Positions 8,893 to 17,510 of a DNA stretch of 64,000 nt are shown here, in pieces. The stretch spans positions 5,642,001-5,706,000 of the forward strand of contig NZ_JADOTY010000001.1 of assembly GCF_015751785.1 (NCBI RefSeq). The letters run 5' to 3'. The translations under genes were made by a program, and so were the position numbers. Position 1 is the first letter of the stretch; each line of letters begins with the position of its first letter. The DNA is from Micromonospora vinacea (GTDB lineage Bacteria; Actinomycetota; Actinomycetes; Mycobacteriales; Micromonosporaceae). The notes beneath the pieces were generated by a model. The model was not told the DNA's origin, ran no database searches, and saw only the letters and a list, made by a program, of their open reading frames with translations.

Positions 8893-10193
8893 CGGTCACC
8901 ATCACCTCTGTCGAGGTGCACGACGTGCGGTTCCCCACCGCCGCCCGGGGCGACGGCTCCGACGCGATCAACCGGGGTGACTACTCGGCGACGTACGTGG
9001 AGCTGGGCACCGACGCCGGCCCTACCGGCGCAGGGTTCACCTTCACCAACGGCCGGGGAAACGAGATCACCTGCGCGGCGGTGCGTGCCCTGGCCCACCA
9101 CGTGCGGGGGCGCACGGTCGAGGAGATCGCGGCCGAGCCGGTGGCGTTCTGGCGTTCGCTCAGCGCCGACGTGCAGCTGCGCTGGCTGGGCCCGGAGAAG
9201 GGCGTCATCCACATGGCGACCGGCGCGCTGGTCAACGCGGTGTGGGACCTGCGGGCCACACTGGCCGGCAAGCCGATGTGGCGCTTCCTCGCCGACCTGC
9301 CCACGGACGACCTCGTGGCCAGCGTCGACTTCCGGCACATCACCGACGCGCTCACTCCGGACGAGGCGGCCGCCATCCTCGACAAGGGACTGGTCGGATC
9401 CGATGGCCGGCTCGCGGAACTCGAGCAGAGTGGTTTCCCGTCGTACACCACCTCGGTCGGGTGGCTCGGCTACCCCGACGACAAGGTGCGGGCGCTGACC
9501 CGGCAGGCGTACGCCGACGGCTGGCGGGCGATGAAGATGAAGGTCGGCGGCCCGCTCGCCGACGATGTGCGGCGGGCCCGGATCATCCGGGAGGAGATCG
9601 GCCCGGACGCGCTGTTGATGATGGACGCCAACCAGGTCTGGGACGTCGACGAGGCGATCACCGCGATGGCGGCGCTGGCCGAGGTGGACCCGTACTGGAT
9701 CGAGGAGCCCACCCACGCCGACGACATCCTCGGGCACGCCCGGATCGCCCGCGCTGTCGACGAGTTGACCGCCGGCCGCTGCCGGGTGGCCACCGGTGAG
9801 GTGGCCGCCAACCGGGTGATCTTCAAACAGCTGCTCCAGGCCGAGGCGATCGGGGTGATGCAGATCGACGCCTGCCGGGTCGGTGGCGTCAACGAGGTCC
9901 TGGCCGAGCTGCTGCTGGCGGCGAAGTTCGGCGTGCCGGTCTGCCCCCACGCCGGCGGGGTGGGCCTCTGCGAGTACGTCCAGCACCTGGCGATCTTCGA
10001 CTACCTGCGGGTGGGCACCGGGCTGGACGGTCGGATGATCGAGTACGTCGACCACCTGCACGAGCACTTCGTGGATCCGGTGCGGACCCGCGACGGCCGC
10101 TACCTGCTGCCCGAGCGGCCCGGTTACAGCGCCACCATGAAGCCCGCGTCGATCGCCGAGTTCCGCTTCCCGGACGGTCCGGCATGGCGGTGA
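8889..10193 (+). CDS. Enolase-superfamily sugar-acid dehydratase, L-fuconate dehydratase type
   Basis: This 434-residue member of the mandelate-racemase/enolase superfamily matches L-fuconate dehydratase (human ENOSF1 type) in its N-terminal block: AFWRSLSADVQLRWLGPEKG, VIHMATGALVNAVWDL, VDFRHITDALTPDEA. Expected catalytic residues are visible: the KxK lysine (MKMKVGG), metal ligands in MMDANQVWD, WIEEPTH and GEVAANR, and the acid/base His in CPHAGG. It dehydrates a sugar acid to a 2-keto-3-deoxy acid. The GTG start overlaps the uxaC stop, and the end overlaps the next gene by 10 bases. In this operon its natural substrate could be mannonate or another hexonate instead of L-fuconate; this is uncertain. 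Confidence 0.87.
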   Translation: MTVTITSVEVHDVRFPTAARGDGSDAINRGDYSATYVELGTDAGPTGAGFTFTNGRGNEITCAAVRALAHHVRGRTVEEIAAEPVAFWRSLSADVQLRWLGPEKGVIHMATGALVNAVWDLRATLAGKPMWRFLADLPTDDLVASVDFRHITDALTPDEAAAILDKGLVGSDGRLAELEQSGFPSYTTSVGWLGYPDDKVRALTRQAYADGWRAMKMKVGGPLADDVRRARIIREEIGPDALLMMDANQVWDVDEAITAMAALAEVDPYWIEEPTHADDILGHARIARAVDELTAGRCRVATGEVAANRVIFKQLLQAEAIGVMQIDACRVGGVNEVLAELLLAAKFGVPVCPHAGGVGLCEYVQHLAIFDYLRVGTGLDGRMIEYVDHLHEHFVDPVRTRDGRYLLPERPGYSATMKPASIAEFRFPDGPAWR

Positions 10194-11677
10194 CCGTCGG
10201 GGCCTCCCGGCTCGGCCTGGGCATGCTGCGCCGGCTGCCCGCCGAGGCCCGCCCGCTGATCCGGCCGGGCACCGTGCCGACCGGCGTCGTACACCTGGGG
10301 TTGGGCGCGTTCCACAGGGCCCACCAGGCGGTCTTCACCGAGGCGGCGGTCGGCGCGGCCGGCGGTGACTGGGGCATCGTGGCCGTCGCCCCGCGCAGCG
10401 CCGCCGTGGTCGAGGCGATCGCCGCGCAGGACAACCTGTTCAGCGTCAGCGCCCTCTCCCCCGCCGGCAGCGCCACCCGGGTCGTGGGCGCCCTTAGCGG
10501 CGTCCGGCACGCGCCCAGCGACCCGGACGCCGTGGTGGCGCTGCTCGCCGACCCGGCGGTGCGCGTGGTGACCCTGACCGTCACCGAGAAGGCGTACCAA
10601 CTCGATCCGGTGACCGGCCAGCTCTCCCCGGACTCGGCGCTCGCCGCGGACCTGGCCGGCGGCGGACCCCCGACCACGGTGCCGGGGCTGCTGCTGCGCG
10701 GGCTGGCCGCCCGGGCCGCGGCGGACGCCGGGCCGGTGGCTCTGGTGAGCTGTGACAACCTGCCCGCCAACGGTCGACGGCTGCGCGGCATGCTCGACCA
10801 GGCGGTCGAGCGGGCCGGCGGTGTGCCCGCCGGGCTGGTCGACTGGGTGGCCGGCAACGTCACCTGCCCGGGCACGATGGTGGACCGGATCGTGCCGGCC
10901 AGCACCCCGGAGACGATCGAGGCGGCCCGGCGGGCGCTCGGCGTGACCGACCTGGCCGCGGTGGCCGCCGAGCCGTACGCGCAGTGGGTGATCGAGGACG
11001 ACTTCCCGGGCGGCCGGCCCGGTTGGGAGTTCGCCGGGGCGGTGCTGACCGACGACGCGGGCCCGTGGGAGCGGTTGAAGCTGCGCGCCCTCAACGGGGT
11101 GCACTCGGCCACCGCGTACCTCGGAGCGTTGGCCGGTCGGGAGACGATCGCCGACGCGCTGGAGATCCCGCACCTGCGCGACGTGCTGCGCCGACTGATC
11201 GCCGAGGACGTGGCGGCCAGCTTCACCCCGCCGGACGGGGTCCGGGTGGTCGACTACGGCGAGCAGGCCCTGGCCCGGTTCGGTAACCCGGCGATCCACC
11301 ACCGCACCCTCCAGGTGGCGATCGACGGCTCCCAGAAGCTGCCGCAGCGCGTCCTGCACACCATCGCCGACCTGCGTGCGGCCGGGCGGTCCGCACGTTG
11401 GGGCGCGCTGGTCGTGGCGTCCTGGTTGCGCTTCGCGCTGGGGTACGCCGACGACGGCCGGCCGTTGCCGTTCCAGGACCCACTGGCCGGGCCGATCCGG
11501 GCCGCGCTGGACGCCGGGGTGCAGAGCCCGGCGGGCGCTGTCGACGCGGTCTTCGCGCTGCGCGACGTCATCCCGGTGGAGGTGGCCGAGGACGACGAGG
11601 TCCGCGCCGACGTGATCGCCTGGCTCACCGCGTTGGAGCGGCACGGCGTCGAGGCCACCCTGGCCGGTGCCCGATGA
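10184..11677 (+). CDS. uxuB: Mannitol dehydrogenase family protein, probable fructuronate reductase
   Basis: This 497-residue polyol dehydrogenase family protein has the N-terminal VHLGLGAFHRAHQAVF motif, LVSCDNLPANG and the active-site segment KLRALNGVHSATAYLG (Lys, Asn and His). UxuB-type members reduce D-fructuronate to D-mannonate with NADH; mannitol, tagaturonate and arabinitol dehydrogenases share the fold. Assignment to fructuronate reductase rests mainly on the uronate isomerase encoded upstream. The gene overlaps both neighbours (10 bases upstream, 11 downstream), which implies translational coupling across the whole operon. Confidence 0.85.
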   Translation: MAVTVGASRLGLGMLRRLPAEARPLIRPGTVPTGVVHLGLGAFHRAHQAVFTEAAVGAAGGDWGIVAVAPRSAAVVEAIAAQDNLFSVSALSPAGSATRVVGALSGVRHAPSDPDAVVALLADPAVRVVTLTVTEKAYQLDPVTGQLSPDSALAADLAGGGPPTTVPGLLLRGLAARAAADAGPVALVSCDNLPANGRRLRGMLDQAVERAGGVPAGLVDWVAGNVTCPGTMVDRIVPASTPETIEAARRALGVTDLAAVAAEPYAQWVIEDDFPGGRPGWEFAGAVLTDDAGPWERLKLRALNGVHSATAYLGALAGRETIADALEIPHLRDVLRRLIAEDVAASFTPPDGVRVVDYGEQALARFGNPAIHHRTLQVAIDGSQKLPQRVLHTIADLRAAGRSARWGALVVASWLRFALGYADDGRPLPFQDPLAGPIRAALDAGVQSPAGAVDAVFALRDVIPVEVAEDDEVRADVIAWLTALERHGVEATLAGAR

Positions 11678-12881
11678 CCGGATCGACCCGGGCCGGTCGG
11701 TGGTGAACGCGGCGACGCCGCCGCCCCGGGTGGCGGTGATCGGGGCGAACGGGCACGGTCGCTGGCACCGGCGGGTGATCGCGCCCCTGCACGCCGCCGG
11801 TCGGCTGCGGTTGGTCGCCCTGGTCGACGTCCGACCGGTCGAGGACGACCCGGCCGCCCCGGTGCCGCCCGGGGTGGCGGTGTTCACCGACCACCGGGCG
11901 ATGCTCGCCGCCACCCGACCGGAGGTGGTGGTGATCTGCACACCGCCGCACACCCACCTGGCGATCGCCCGCGACGCCCTGGCCACCGGCGCGGACCTAC
12001 TGCTGGAGAAGCCGCCGGTGCTGTCGTTGGCCGAGCACGAGGAGCTGACCTGGGCCCTCACCGCCGCCGGCCGGGTGGCCCAGGTCGGCTTCCAGGCGCT
12101 CGGTTCGGCGGCTCTCATCGCGCTGACCGACGCGCTGGCCGCCGGCCGGCTGGGCACTGTCACCGGCATCTCCACCGTCGCCGCCTGGCAACGGCCGGAC
12201 GCCTACTACGCCCGCTCCGCCTGGGCCGGTCGACGGACTCTGGACGGCCGGCCGGTGCTGGACGGCGCGCTCGCCAACCCGCTCGCGCACGCGGTGATGC
12301 AGTGCCTGGCGATCGCCGAGGCGCTCGCCGGGGCGACGCCCTGGCCGGTCGCGATCGAGGTGGAACGCTACCGGGTCCGGCCGATCGAGGTGGAGGACAC
12401 CGCAGTGCTGCGGGTCCGGTTCCGCGCCGGGCCGCCGGTGCTGGTGGCGGTGACCCTGGCCGCCGAGGAGTTCGTGGCCGGCGAGGTGGCGGTGACCGGT
12501 ACGACGGGGAAGGCGGTGCTGGAGTACCCGACCGACCGGTTGCGCCTGCCTGGCGACGTGGTGACCCGCCGGGTGCCGGGGCGGCTGGGGTTGCTGGAGA
12601 ACCTGCTCGCCCACCGGGACGACCCGTCGGGCGTGCCATTGATCGCGCCGCTGGCCCGTACCGCGCCGTTCACCGCGCTGCTGGACGCGTTGCGGTCCGC
12701 GCCGGAGCCCCGGCTGCTCGAAGGCGATCTGGTGACCACCCTCGGCGAGGGCGGGGAGCGGGTCCGCCACCTGCGGGGCGTCGTCGACGTGTTGCGTCGG
12801 GCGGCCGAGCGGGGGGCGCTGCCGAGCGAGCTGTCGGTGCCGTGGGCGTCCGGCGCGTACCGCGCCGAGCTGACCGGATAG
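11667..12881 (+). CDS. Second Gfo/Idh/MocA family oxidoreductase
   Basis: The product is up to 404 residues. The Rossmann motif is RVAVIGANGHGRWHRR, then VVVICTPPHTHLAIA and the family Lys-Pro (LLLEKPPVLSLAEH). The C-terminal domain contains NPLAHAVMQCLAIAEAL. The GTG at 11667 overlaps the previous gene, but no clear ribosome binding site decides between it and the GTGs at 11700/11703, which start closer to the conserved fold. It is the last gene of the operon. It differs markedly from the first oxidoreductase of the operon, so the two are not a recent duplication. Substrate unknown. Confidence 0.83.
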   Translation: MPDDRIDPGRSVVNAATPPPRVAVIGANGHGRWHRRVIAPLHAAGRLRLVALVDVRPVEDDPAAPVPPGVAVFTDHRAMLAATRPEVVVICTPPHTHLAIARDALATGADLLLEKPPVLSLAEHEELTWALTAAGRVAQVGFQALGSAALIALTDALAAGRLGTVTGISTVAAWQRPDAYYARSAWAGRRTLDGRPVLDGALANPLAHAVMQCLAIAEALAGATPWPVAIEVERYRVRPIEVEDTAVLRVRFRAGPPVLVAVTLAAEEFVAGEVAVTGTTGKAVLEYPTDRLRLPGDVVTRRVPGRLGLLENLLAHRDDPSGVPLIAPLARTAPFTALLDALRSAPEPRLLEGDLVTTLGEGGERVRHLRGVVDVLRRAAERGALPSELSVPWASGAYRAELTG

Positions 12882-12946
12882 CGGCGCGCCCGCGACTCGC
12901 GGTCGGGTCGGCGACGTACGGGCTCATCGATGTGGTGAAGATCGGC

Positions 12947-12952
12947 TATAAG
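12947..12952 (+). promoter_or_regulatory. -10 element (TATAAG), probably driving a leaderless mRNA
   Basis: TATAAG ends six bases before the ATG at 12959, so transcription would begin at or next to the start codon. No ribosome binding site is present between them. A convincing -35 is not visible (TCATCG at the expected place). Confidence 0.45.
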
Positions 12953-12958
12953 TGACGC

Positions 12959-13684
12959 ATGGACTTCCCGCCGCACCTGGGCAGCATGCCGATGCACGCG
13001 ATCACCGAGATCCACGGCGAACCGGGCCTGCTGGAACGTTTCCGGTTGGAGGTCCAGCAGTTCGACGACGAGGCCCGGGCGCGGTTGACCGCCGCGCTCG
13101 ACCTCGCCGCCGAGCTGCACCGCGACGATCGACGCGTCCGTGAGCCGTACCTGAACCACCTGCTGCGGGTGGCGATCCGGTTGATGCACCACTACCAGGT
13201 GCGTGACGTGGACGTGATCGTCGCCGGTCTGCTGCACGATGCCGTGGAGGACCACCCGACCGAGCTGGCCGACGGCGACCCGGGCACCGACCCGACCGGG
13301 GCCGCGCTGGCCGCACTGGCCGCGCGGTTCGGACCACGGGTGGCCACCCTGGTCGCCGCGGTCACCAATCCGGTGTACGACCCCGAGCGGGACCGCAACG
13401 AGCAGTACCGGGAGCACCTGGCGGTCAGCCTGGACCGGGAGCCCTGGGCCCGGGTGATCAAGGTGTCGGACTTCACCGACAACGGCGTGGGTGTGATCCA
13501 CACCGTCGGGCCGAAGGTGGTCTCGTCGGCCCGGAAGTACCGGCCGCTGGTGCCGCTGTTCCGGGACCTGATCGGCCGGCCGGACACCCCGTTGTCACCT
13601 GCGGTGAAGCGGCACATCTTCGGCCAGCTGGACCTTGCCGAGGAGCGATTCAGCGCCATCCTGGACCAGCCCGCCCCGAACTGA
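12959..13684 (+). CDS. HD-domain protein (SpoT-like hydrolase fold)
   Basis: The product is 241 residues. It has the HD-superfamily metal-binding set: His in YLNHLLRVAIRL, the His-Asp pair in LLHDAVEDHP and a distal Asp in VIKVSDFTDN. The spacing and the LLHDAVEDH block resemble the (p)ppGpp hydrolase domain of RelA/SpoT proteins, but no synthetase or TGS domain follows, so it is a stand-alone HD phosphohydrolase. It could hydrolyse (p)ppGpp or another nucleotide. The gene stands alone, and its start appears to coincide with the transcription start. Confidence 0.72.
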   Translation: MDFPPHLGSMPMHAITEIHGEPGLLERFRLEVQQFDDEARARLTAALDLAAELHRDDRRVREPYLNHLLRVAIRLMHHYQVRDVDVIVAGLLHDAVEDHPTELADGDPGTDPTGAALAALAARFGPRVATLVAAVTNPVYDPERDRNEQYREHLAVSLDREPWARVIKVSDFTDNGVGVIHTVGPKVVSSARKYRPLVPLFRDLIGRPDTPLSPAVKRHIFGQLDLAEERFSAILDQPAPN

Positions 13685-13835
13685 CCCGTCCCCGGATCAC
13701 CCGACCGGGTTCCGTGACAAGTTCTCAGATCTGTTCGGAAGCCTCGGGCATTACGGTTGGTTTTGCGCCGAATGAGAGGAAATGCCCCTCTCGGTTCGTC
13801 TTTCGGCCGTGTCACCAATCGAGAGGATTCTGACC

Positions 13836-15329
13836 ATGCGCGACCTTTCCCGTCGTGATCTGCTCAGGGCGACGGCCGTCGGCGCCGGAGCGGTCGCTAT
13901 CCCGAGCATGATCTCCGGCAGCTCGGCCATCGCGGCCGACGGTCCCGGGTGGCCCTCCGACACGAAGTTCCCCCCGGCACAGCTGACCGGCCGGATCGTC
14001 CGCCCGCAGAGTCCCAACTACGCGGAGGCCAGCCTCGGCTGGGACGAGCTGTTCGTGCACTACCCGCTGGTCATCGTCTTCGCTCAGGAGACCCAGGACG
14101 TGGTCAACGCGCTCACCTGGGCGCGGCAGCACGACGTCGCGCTGCGGGTACGCAGTGGCCGGCACAACCTGGAGGGCTGGTCGAACGTCGACAACGGCAT
14201 CGTGATCGACGTCAGCGAGTTGAAGGACGTCCACATCGACACCGCCGCTCGCGTGGCGAAGGTCGGCGCGGGGCTCACCCAGTCGGAGGCGGTGACCGCC
14301 CTCGGGGAGCACGACCTCGCGGCGACGACAGGCACGGAGGGGACCGTGGGCCTCTCCGGCGCGACCCTCGGCGGCGGCTTCGGCTTCCTCACCCGCTACA
14401 TCGGGATGGCCTGCGACAACCTGATCGGCGCCGAGATCGTCGTCGCGGCGGGCGCCGACGGGGCGAAGGTGCTCGAGGTGGACCCGTGGAACTACCCGGA
14501 CCTGCTCTGGGCGCTGCGCGGAGCGGGCAACGGCAACTTCGGGATCGTCACGTCCCTGACCTACAAGGTCGCTCCGCTCACCAGCGTCGCCTACCTTCAG
14601 GTGACCTGGCCCGGTCTCGACGACCTGCACGAGGTCTTCGACGCCTGGCAGCGTGTCGGACCCTTCACCGACCCCCGCCTCGGCACCCAGGTCGAGGTCC
14701 ACCCGGATGAGATCCTGCTGTTCGCGGTGCTCGCGGAGGGTTCCGAGGCGGAGGCCAGGAAGCTGCTGGCGCCGATCCTGTCGATCGGCAACCCCACTGT
14801 CACCGTGCAGATCGGCGGCTGGGGCGACGTCTACGCAGGCTTCCAGATCCCGAACGAGGAGGAGCCGGCGAAGTGGAAGTTCTTCTCCCAGTTCACCCGC
14901 GAGCCGTTCCCGGAGAAGGCGGTCAGCATCGTCCGTGAGTTCATGGAGAAGTCGCCCTCACCCGACAGCAACTTCTTCACCCAGGCCTTCGGTAGGGGGG
15001 CGCAACGGCAGGAGCCGTTCGGTGGCGCGGCCTTCCCGCACCGCGACGCGCTCTTCTACTCCGAGCCCGGCGTCGGCTGGGGCACCCGCGGCGAACCCGA
15101 CAGCGACGACGCCGTCACCCCGATCGCCCAGACCTGGATCGCCGAGTTCAGCCAGGCGCTGCGGCCCTACGTGGACGGCGCCTACGTCAACGTGCCGAAC
15201 ATCGGCATGGCCGAGTGGGAGAAGGCCTACTGGGGGCACAACTTCCCCCGGCTGCGCAAGATCAAGGCGAAGTACGACCCGCACAACGTCTTCCAGTACG
15301 AGCAGAGCATCCCGCCCGCGACGCACTGA
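13836..15329 (+). CDS. Tat-exported FAD-binding oxidoreductase (berberine bridge enzyme type)
   Basis: This 497-residue protein begins with a twin-arginine signal (DLSRRDLLRATAVGAGA) and then the PCMH-type FAD-binding fold. The flavin-linking His lies in RSGRHNLEGWS, and a BBE C-terminal segment (YDPHNVFQYEQSIPP) is present. In bicovalent members a Cys occupies the GxCxxVG position; here that stretch reads GTEGTVG, so only the single His-FAD link is expected. I chose the ATG at 13836 because GAGAGG precedes it and the Tat motif follows at once. Such enzymes oxidise alcohols, sugars or natural products outside the cytoplasm. The substrate is unknown. A strong hairpin follows the stop codon. 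Confidence 0.85.
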   Translation: MRDLSRRDLLRATAVGAGAVAIPSMISGSSAIAADGPGWPSDTKFPPAQLTGRIVRPQSPNYAEASLGWDELFVHYPLVIVFAQETQDVVNALTWARQHDVALRVRSGRHNLEGWSNVDNGIVIDVSELKDVHIDTAARVAKVGAGLTQSEAVTALGEHDLAATTGTEGTVGLSGATLGGGFGFLTRYIGMACDNLIGAEIVVAAGADGAKVLEVDPWNYPDLLWALRGAGNGNFGIVTSLTYKVAPLTSVAYLQVTWPGLDDLHEVFDAWQRVGPFTDPRLGTQVEVHPDEILLFAVLAEGSEAEARKLLAPILSIGNPTVTVQIGGWGDVYAGFQIPNEEEPAKWKFFSQFTREPFPEKAVSIVREFMEKSPSPDSNFFTQAFGRGAQRQEPFGGAAFPHRDALFYSEPGVGWGTRGEPDSDDAVTPIAQTWIAEFSQALRPYVDGAYVNVPNIGMAEWEKAYWGHNFPRLRKIKAKYDPHNVFQYEQSIPPATH

Positions 15330-15340
15330 CCCGGGATGAC

Positions 15341-15372
15341 CGGCGGTGCGGGTGACGCCACCCGCACCGCCG
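15341..15372. terminator. Bidirectional hairpin terminator between convergent genes
   Basis: A perfect 14-base stem (CGGCGGTGCGGGTG at 15341-15354, complement at 15359-15372) with a four-base ACGC loop starts 12 bases after the flavoprotein stop. It faces the barstar gene end at 15407. There is no T-tract, as is common in actinobacteria. Confidence 0.75.
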
Positions 15373-15406
15373 GGCACCGCCGCCGAAGACGGGGTCGCGT
15401 CGGCGG

Positions 15407-15772
15407 TCAGGACGGCGCGGCCTCGTCGAGGATGACGCGCAACGCGTGCGGGGCACTGGTGGCGAGGTCGCCGAGCACGGCGAGCAGCAGACCGTACTGA
15501 TCGGACGGCTCGTCGACGAGCAGTTGGCCGGCGTCGGTGATCAGCACTGTGAGCGGACCGGCGTCGAGCCGGTCCCGAAGCACGTCGGAGAGGGCGTCCC
15601 AGGTCTCCCCCAGGTACGCCGGCAGGGCCAGCACGGCGGCGAGCGCGGCGAAGAGCCCGGCCCTGGTCCGCGTCGTCGCTCCGGCCAGCACCACCGCGCC
15701 GGGCACGTCGAGGCCGCCGTCGTGGCAGGTGATCAGCCAATCGGGCACCCGACCCGCTTGCTCGTCGACCAT
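15407..15772 (-). CDS. Barstar-family ribonuclease inhibitor
   Basis: This 121-residue cytoplasmic protein has the barstar (barnase inhibitor) pattern: an early WLITCHDGGLDVPGAVVL, then LFAALAAVLALPAYLGETWD, where LPxYxGxNWD-like residues mark the RNase-binding helix, and DRLDAGPLTVLITDA. The ATG at 15772 (or GTG at 15775) lies directly after the stop of the secreted RNase gene, so toxin and inhibitor are co-transcribed. It would protect the producer from its own RNase. Confidence 0.85.
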   Translation of the reverse strand: MVDEQAGRVPDWLITCHDGGLDVPGAVVLAGATTRTRAGLFAALAAVLALPAYLGETWDALSDVLRDRLDAGPLTVLITDAGQLLVDEPSDQYGLLLAVLGDLATSAPHALRVILDEAAPS

Positions 15773-15777
15773 CACGT

Positions 15778-16254
15778 TCAGAGCCGGTAGAAGTCGGTGT
15801 AGTGGTTGGGCGAGAACCAGGTGACCCCGGTACTGCGGTTCACCACGATCCGGTACGCGTCCCGGGCGGCGCCCTGGGTGCGCGGGTAGACGTCGTACTC
15901 GTAGTAGGTGGCGTTGGTGGGCAGTTGGCCCTCGTAGTTGTAGAACTGGCCGCCGGCGAAGTTGGACTTCCCGCCACTCCAGGAGTACCAGCCTCGGCTG
16001 GTCGGGAACCCCTTGGCGGACCAGCCCGAACGGGCGGTGCGGGCGTCCGCGCAGCGGCTCATGGTGCAGGAGCTGTAGACCGACGCCGAGGCCGGGTCGG
16101 TCAACCGGGGGGAGACCACGGACGGGCCGACCAGCGCGGCGGCGACCATGGCGAGGAGAAGGGCGAGCGTGGTGGTACGCCGGCGGATCGCGCCGAGCGT
16201 GGCCAGTGGGGACACGAGGGTGGACACAGGCTGCCTCCAGACCATCCGATCCAT
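15778..16254 (-). CDS. Secreted guanyl-specific ribonuclease (RNase Sa/barnase superfamily)
   Basis: This 158-residue protein has an N-terminal basic region and a hydrophobic export segment (TTLALLLAMVAAALVGPS). The mature domain resembles Streptomyces RNase Sa, with two Cys (SSCTMSRCADA), the catalytic Glu in YYEYDVYP, Arg in DAYRIVVNR and His in SPNHYTDFYRL at the C-terminus. The frame is open to 16338, but the ATG at 16254 or 16245 leaves a normal signal peptide. It is co-encoded with a barstar-type inhibitor just downstream and is probably an extracellular nutrient or competition RNase. Confidence 0.87.
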   Translation of the reverse strand: MDRMVWRQPVSTLVSPLATLGAIRRRTTTLALLLAMVAAALVGPSVVSPRLTDPASASVYSSCTMSRCADARTARSGWSAKGFPTSRGWYSWSGGKSNFAGGQFYNYEGQLPTNATYYEYDVYPRTQGAARDAYRIVVNRSTGVTWFSPNHYTDFYRL

Positions 16255-16286
16255 CGATCCGCGTGAGTGTCGGACCGGACCCAGTC

Positions 16287-17510
16287 TCACCGCTGCCGGT
16301 CGACGGCAACACCCCTCGGCACCCCAACTGCTCCACAATGCTCGGTGAACCCCGGATGATCACCTGTCTCGGCGCGCCCGATCGGGAGCAACGCGAGCAT
16401 GCCGAGGCTGACCCAGACGTACGCGTTGGCGCCCACGAACCCCCACGGCCCGTCCGACCCGTTGGCGAAGACCCAGACCAGCCCACTGCACAGCACGACG
16501 TAACCGGCGGCACCGGCACGCGCCCGACGATGAGCCGCCGCGTCGACCGGCGGCCACGGCAGCGTGGACGCGGCGAGCACCACCAGCCCCGGCACCAGCC
16601 ACACCAGGTGGTGCACCCAGGTGACCGGGCTGACCAGGCACGCGGCAACGCCGGTCAGCGCGAAGCCGGCCCGTTCGTCGCCGTCACGCACCGCCCGGCG
16701 TGCCCGTACCGCCCACACCGCCAACACGGCCACGACCAGCAGCAGCCACACCCGCCGGTCCGGGTGCGCCGGGTCGAGCCGGGCGACCAGGCCGAGCAGC
16801 GACTGGTTCGACACGTACGCCAACTCACCGACCCGGTCGGTGTCCCACAACGCCTCGGCGAAGAACGTGCGGCTGGCCTGCGGCGCGAGCGCCGCCGCGA
16901 CCACTGTGGCGCCGACGAGTGTGCCGGTGGCCGTGGCAGCGGCCCGCCACCGCCCGGTGACCAGCAGATACCCGATGAAGATCGCCGGGGTGAGCTTGAC
17001 GGCGGCGGCCAGCCCCACCCCCACTCCGGCCAGCCGACTGCCCCGCTCCAACAACCACAGGTCCACATACACCAGCGCCACCAGCGACAGGTTGACCTGC
17101 CCGAAGCTGACAGTGTCCCGCACCGGGTTGAGCCCGGCCAGCAGACAGCAGGCCAACGCCAGCGCGTACCAGCGCGTCCACCCGTGCCGCCGGGCCAACG
17201 GGTCCACCAGCAGGTGCAACAGGAACGCGACGGCCAACGCGGTCAGCAGAAGGTTCGCCACGATCGTCGGGTACCAGGACAGCGCCGCCATCGGCGCCAT
17301 GGTCACCGCGGCGAACGGCGGATAGGTGAAGCCGTACCCGTTGCCGGTGGTCCAGTCGTACAGGTCGCCGCCGCGTACCCAGTGCCCGACCGCGCCGTGG
17401 TACACACCGACGTCGAACCAGCCCCGATGCCCGGGCAGCAGCGCGATCGCCACCGCCAGCACGGTGACCAGGCCGAACACCGTCGCCACTCGCCGCCGAC
17501 TCGCGTTCAT
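16287..17510 (-). CDS. GT87-type polyprenol-phosphate-dependent mannosyltransferase
   Basis: This 407-residue polytopic membrane protein has about ten hydrophobic segments. Family features of GT87 (DUF2029, PimE-like) are the early acidic motif in WFDVGVYHGAVGHW, then TYPPFAA and VKLTPAIFIGYLL. Such enzymes use polyprenyl-phosphate-mannose on the outer face of the membrane to extend mannolipids or lipomannan. Its ATG overlaps the TGA of the MptB-like gene (ATGA), so the two GT-C enzymes form one unit. Confidence 0.82.
   Translation of the reverse strand: MNASRRRVATVFGLVTVLAVAIALLPGHRGWFDVGVYHGAVGHWVRGGDLYDWTTGNGYGFTYPPFAAVTMAPMAALSWYPTIVANLLLTALAVAFLLHLLVDPLARRHGWTRWYALALACCLLAGLNPVRDTVSFGQVNLSLVALVYVDLWLLERGSRLAGVGVGLAAAVKLTPAIFIGYLLVTGRWRAAATATGTLVGATVVAAALAPQASRTFFAEALWDTDRVGELAYVSNQSLLGLVARLDPAHPDRRVWLLLVVAVLAVWAVRARRAVRDGDERAGFALTGVAACLVSPVTWVHHLVWLVPGLVVLAASTLPWPPVDAAAHRRARAGAAGYVVLCSGLVWVFANGSDGPWGFVGANAYVWVSLGMLALLPIGRAETGDHPGFTEHCGAVGVPRGVAVDRQR

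Noticed and set aside
10124..12175. 683-codon minus-strand open frame
   Set aside because: Antisense to the dehydrogenase and oxidoreductase genes, which have clear family motifs.
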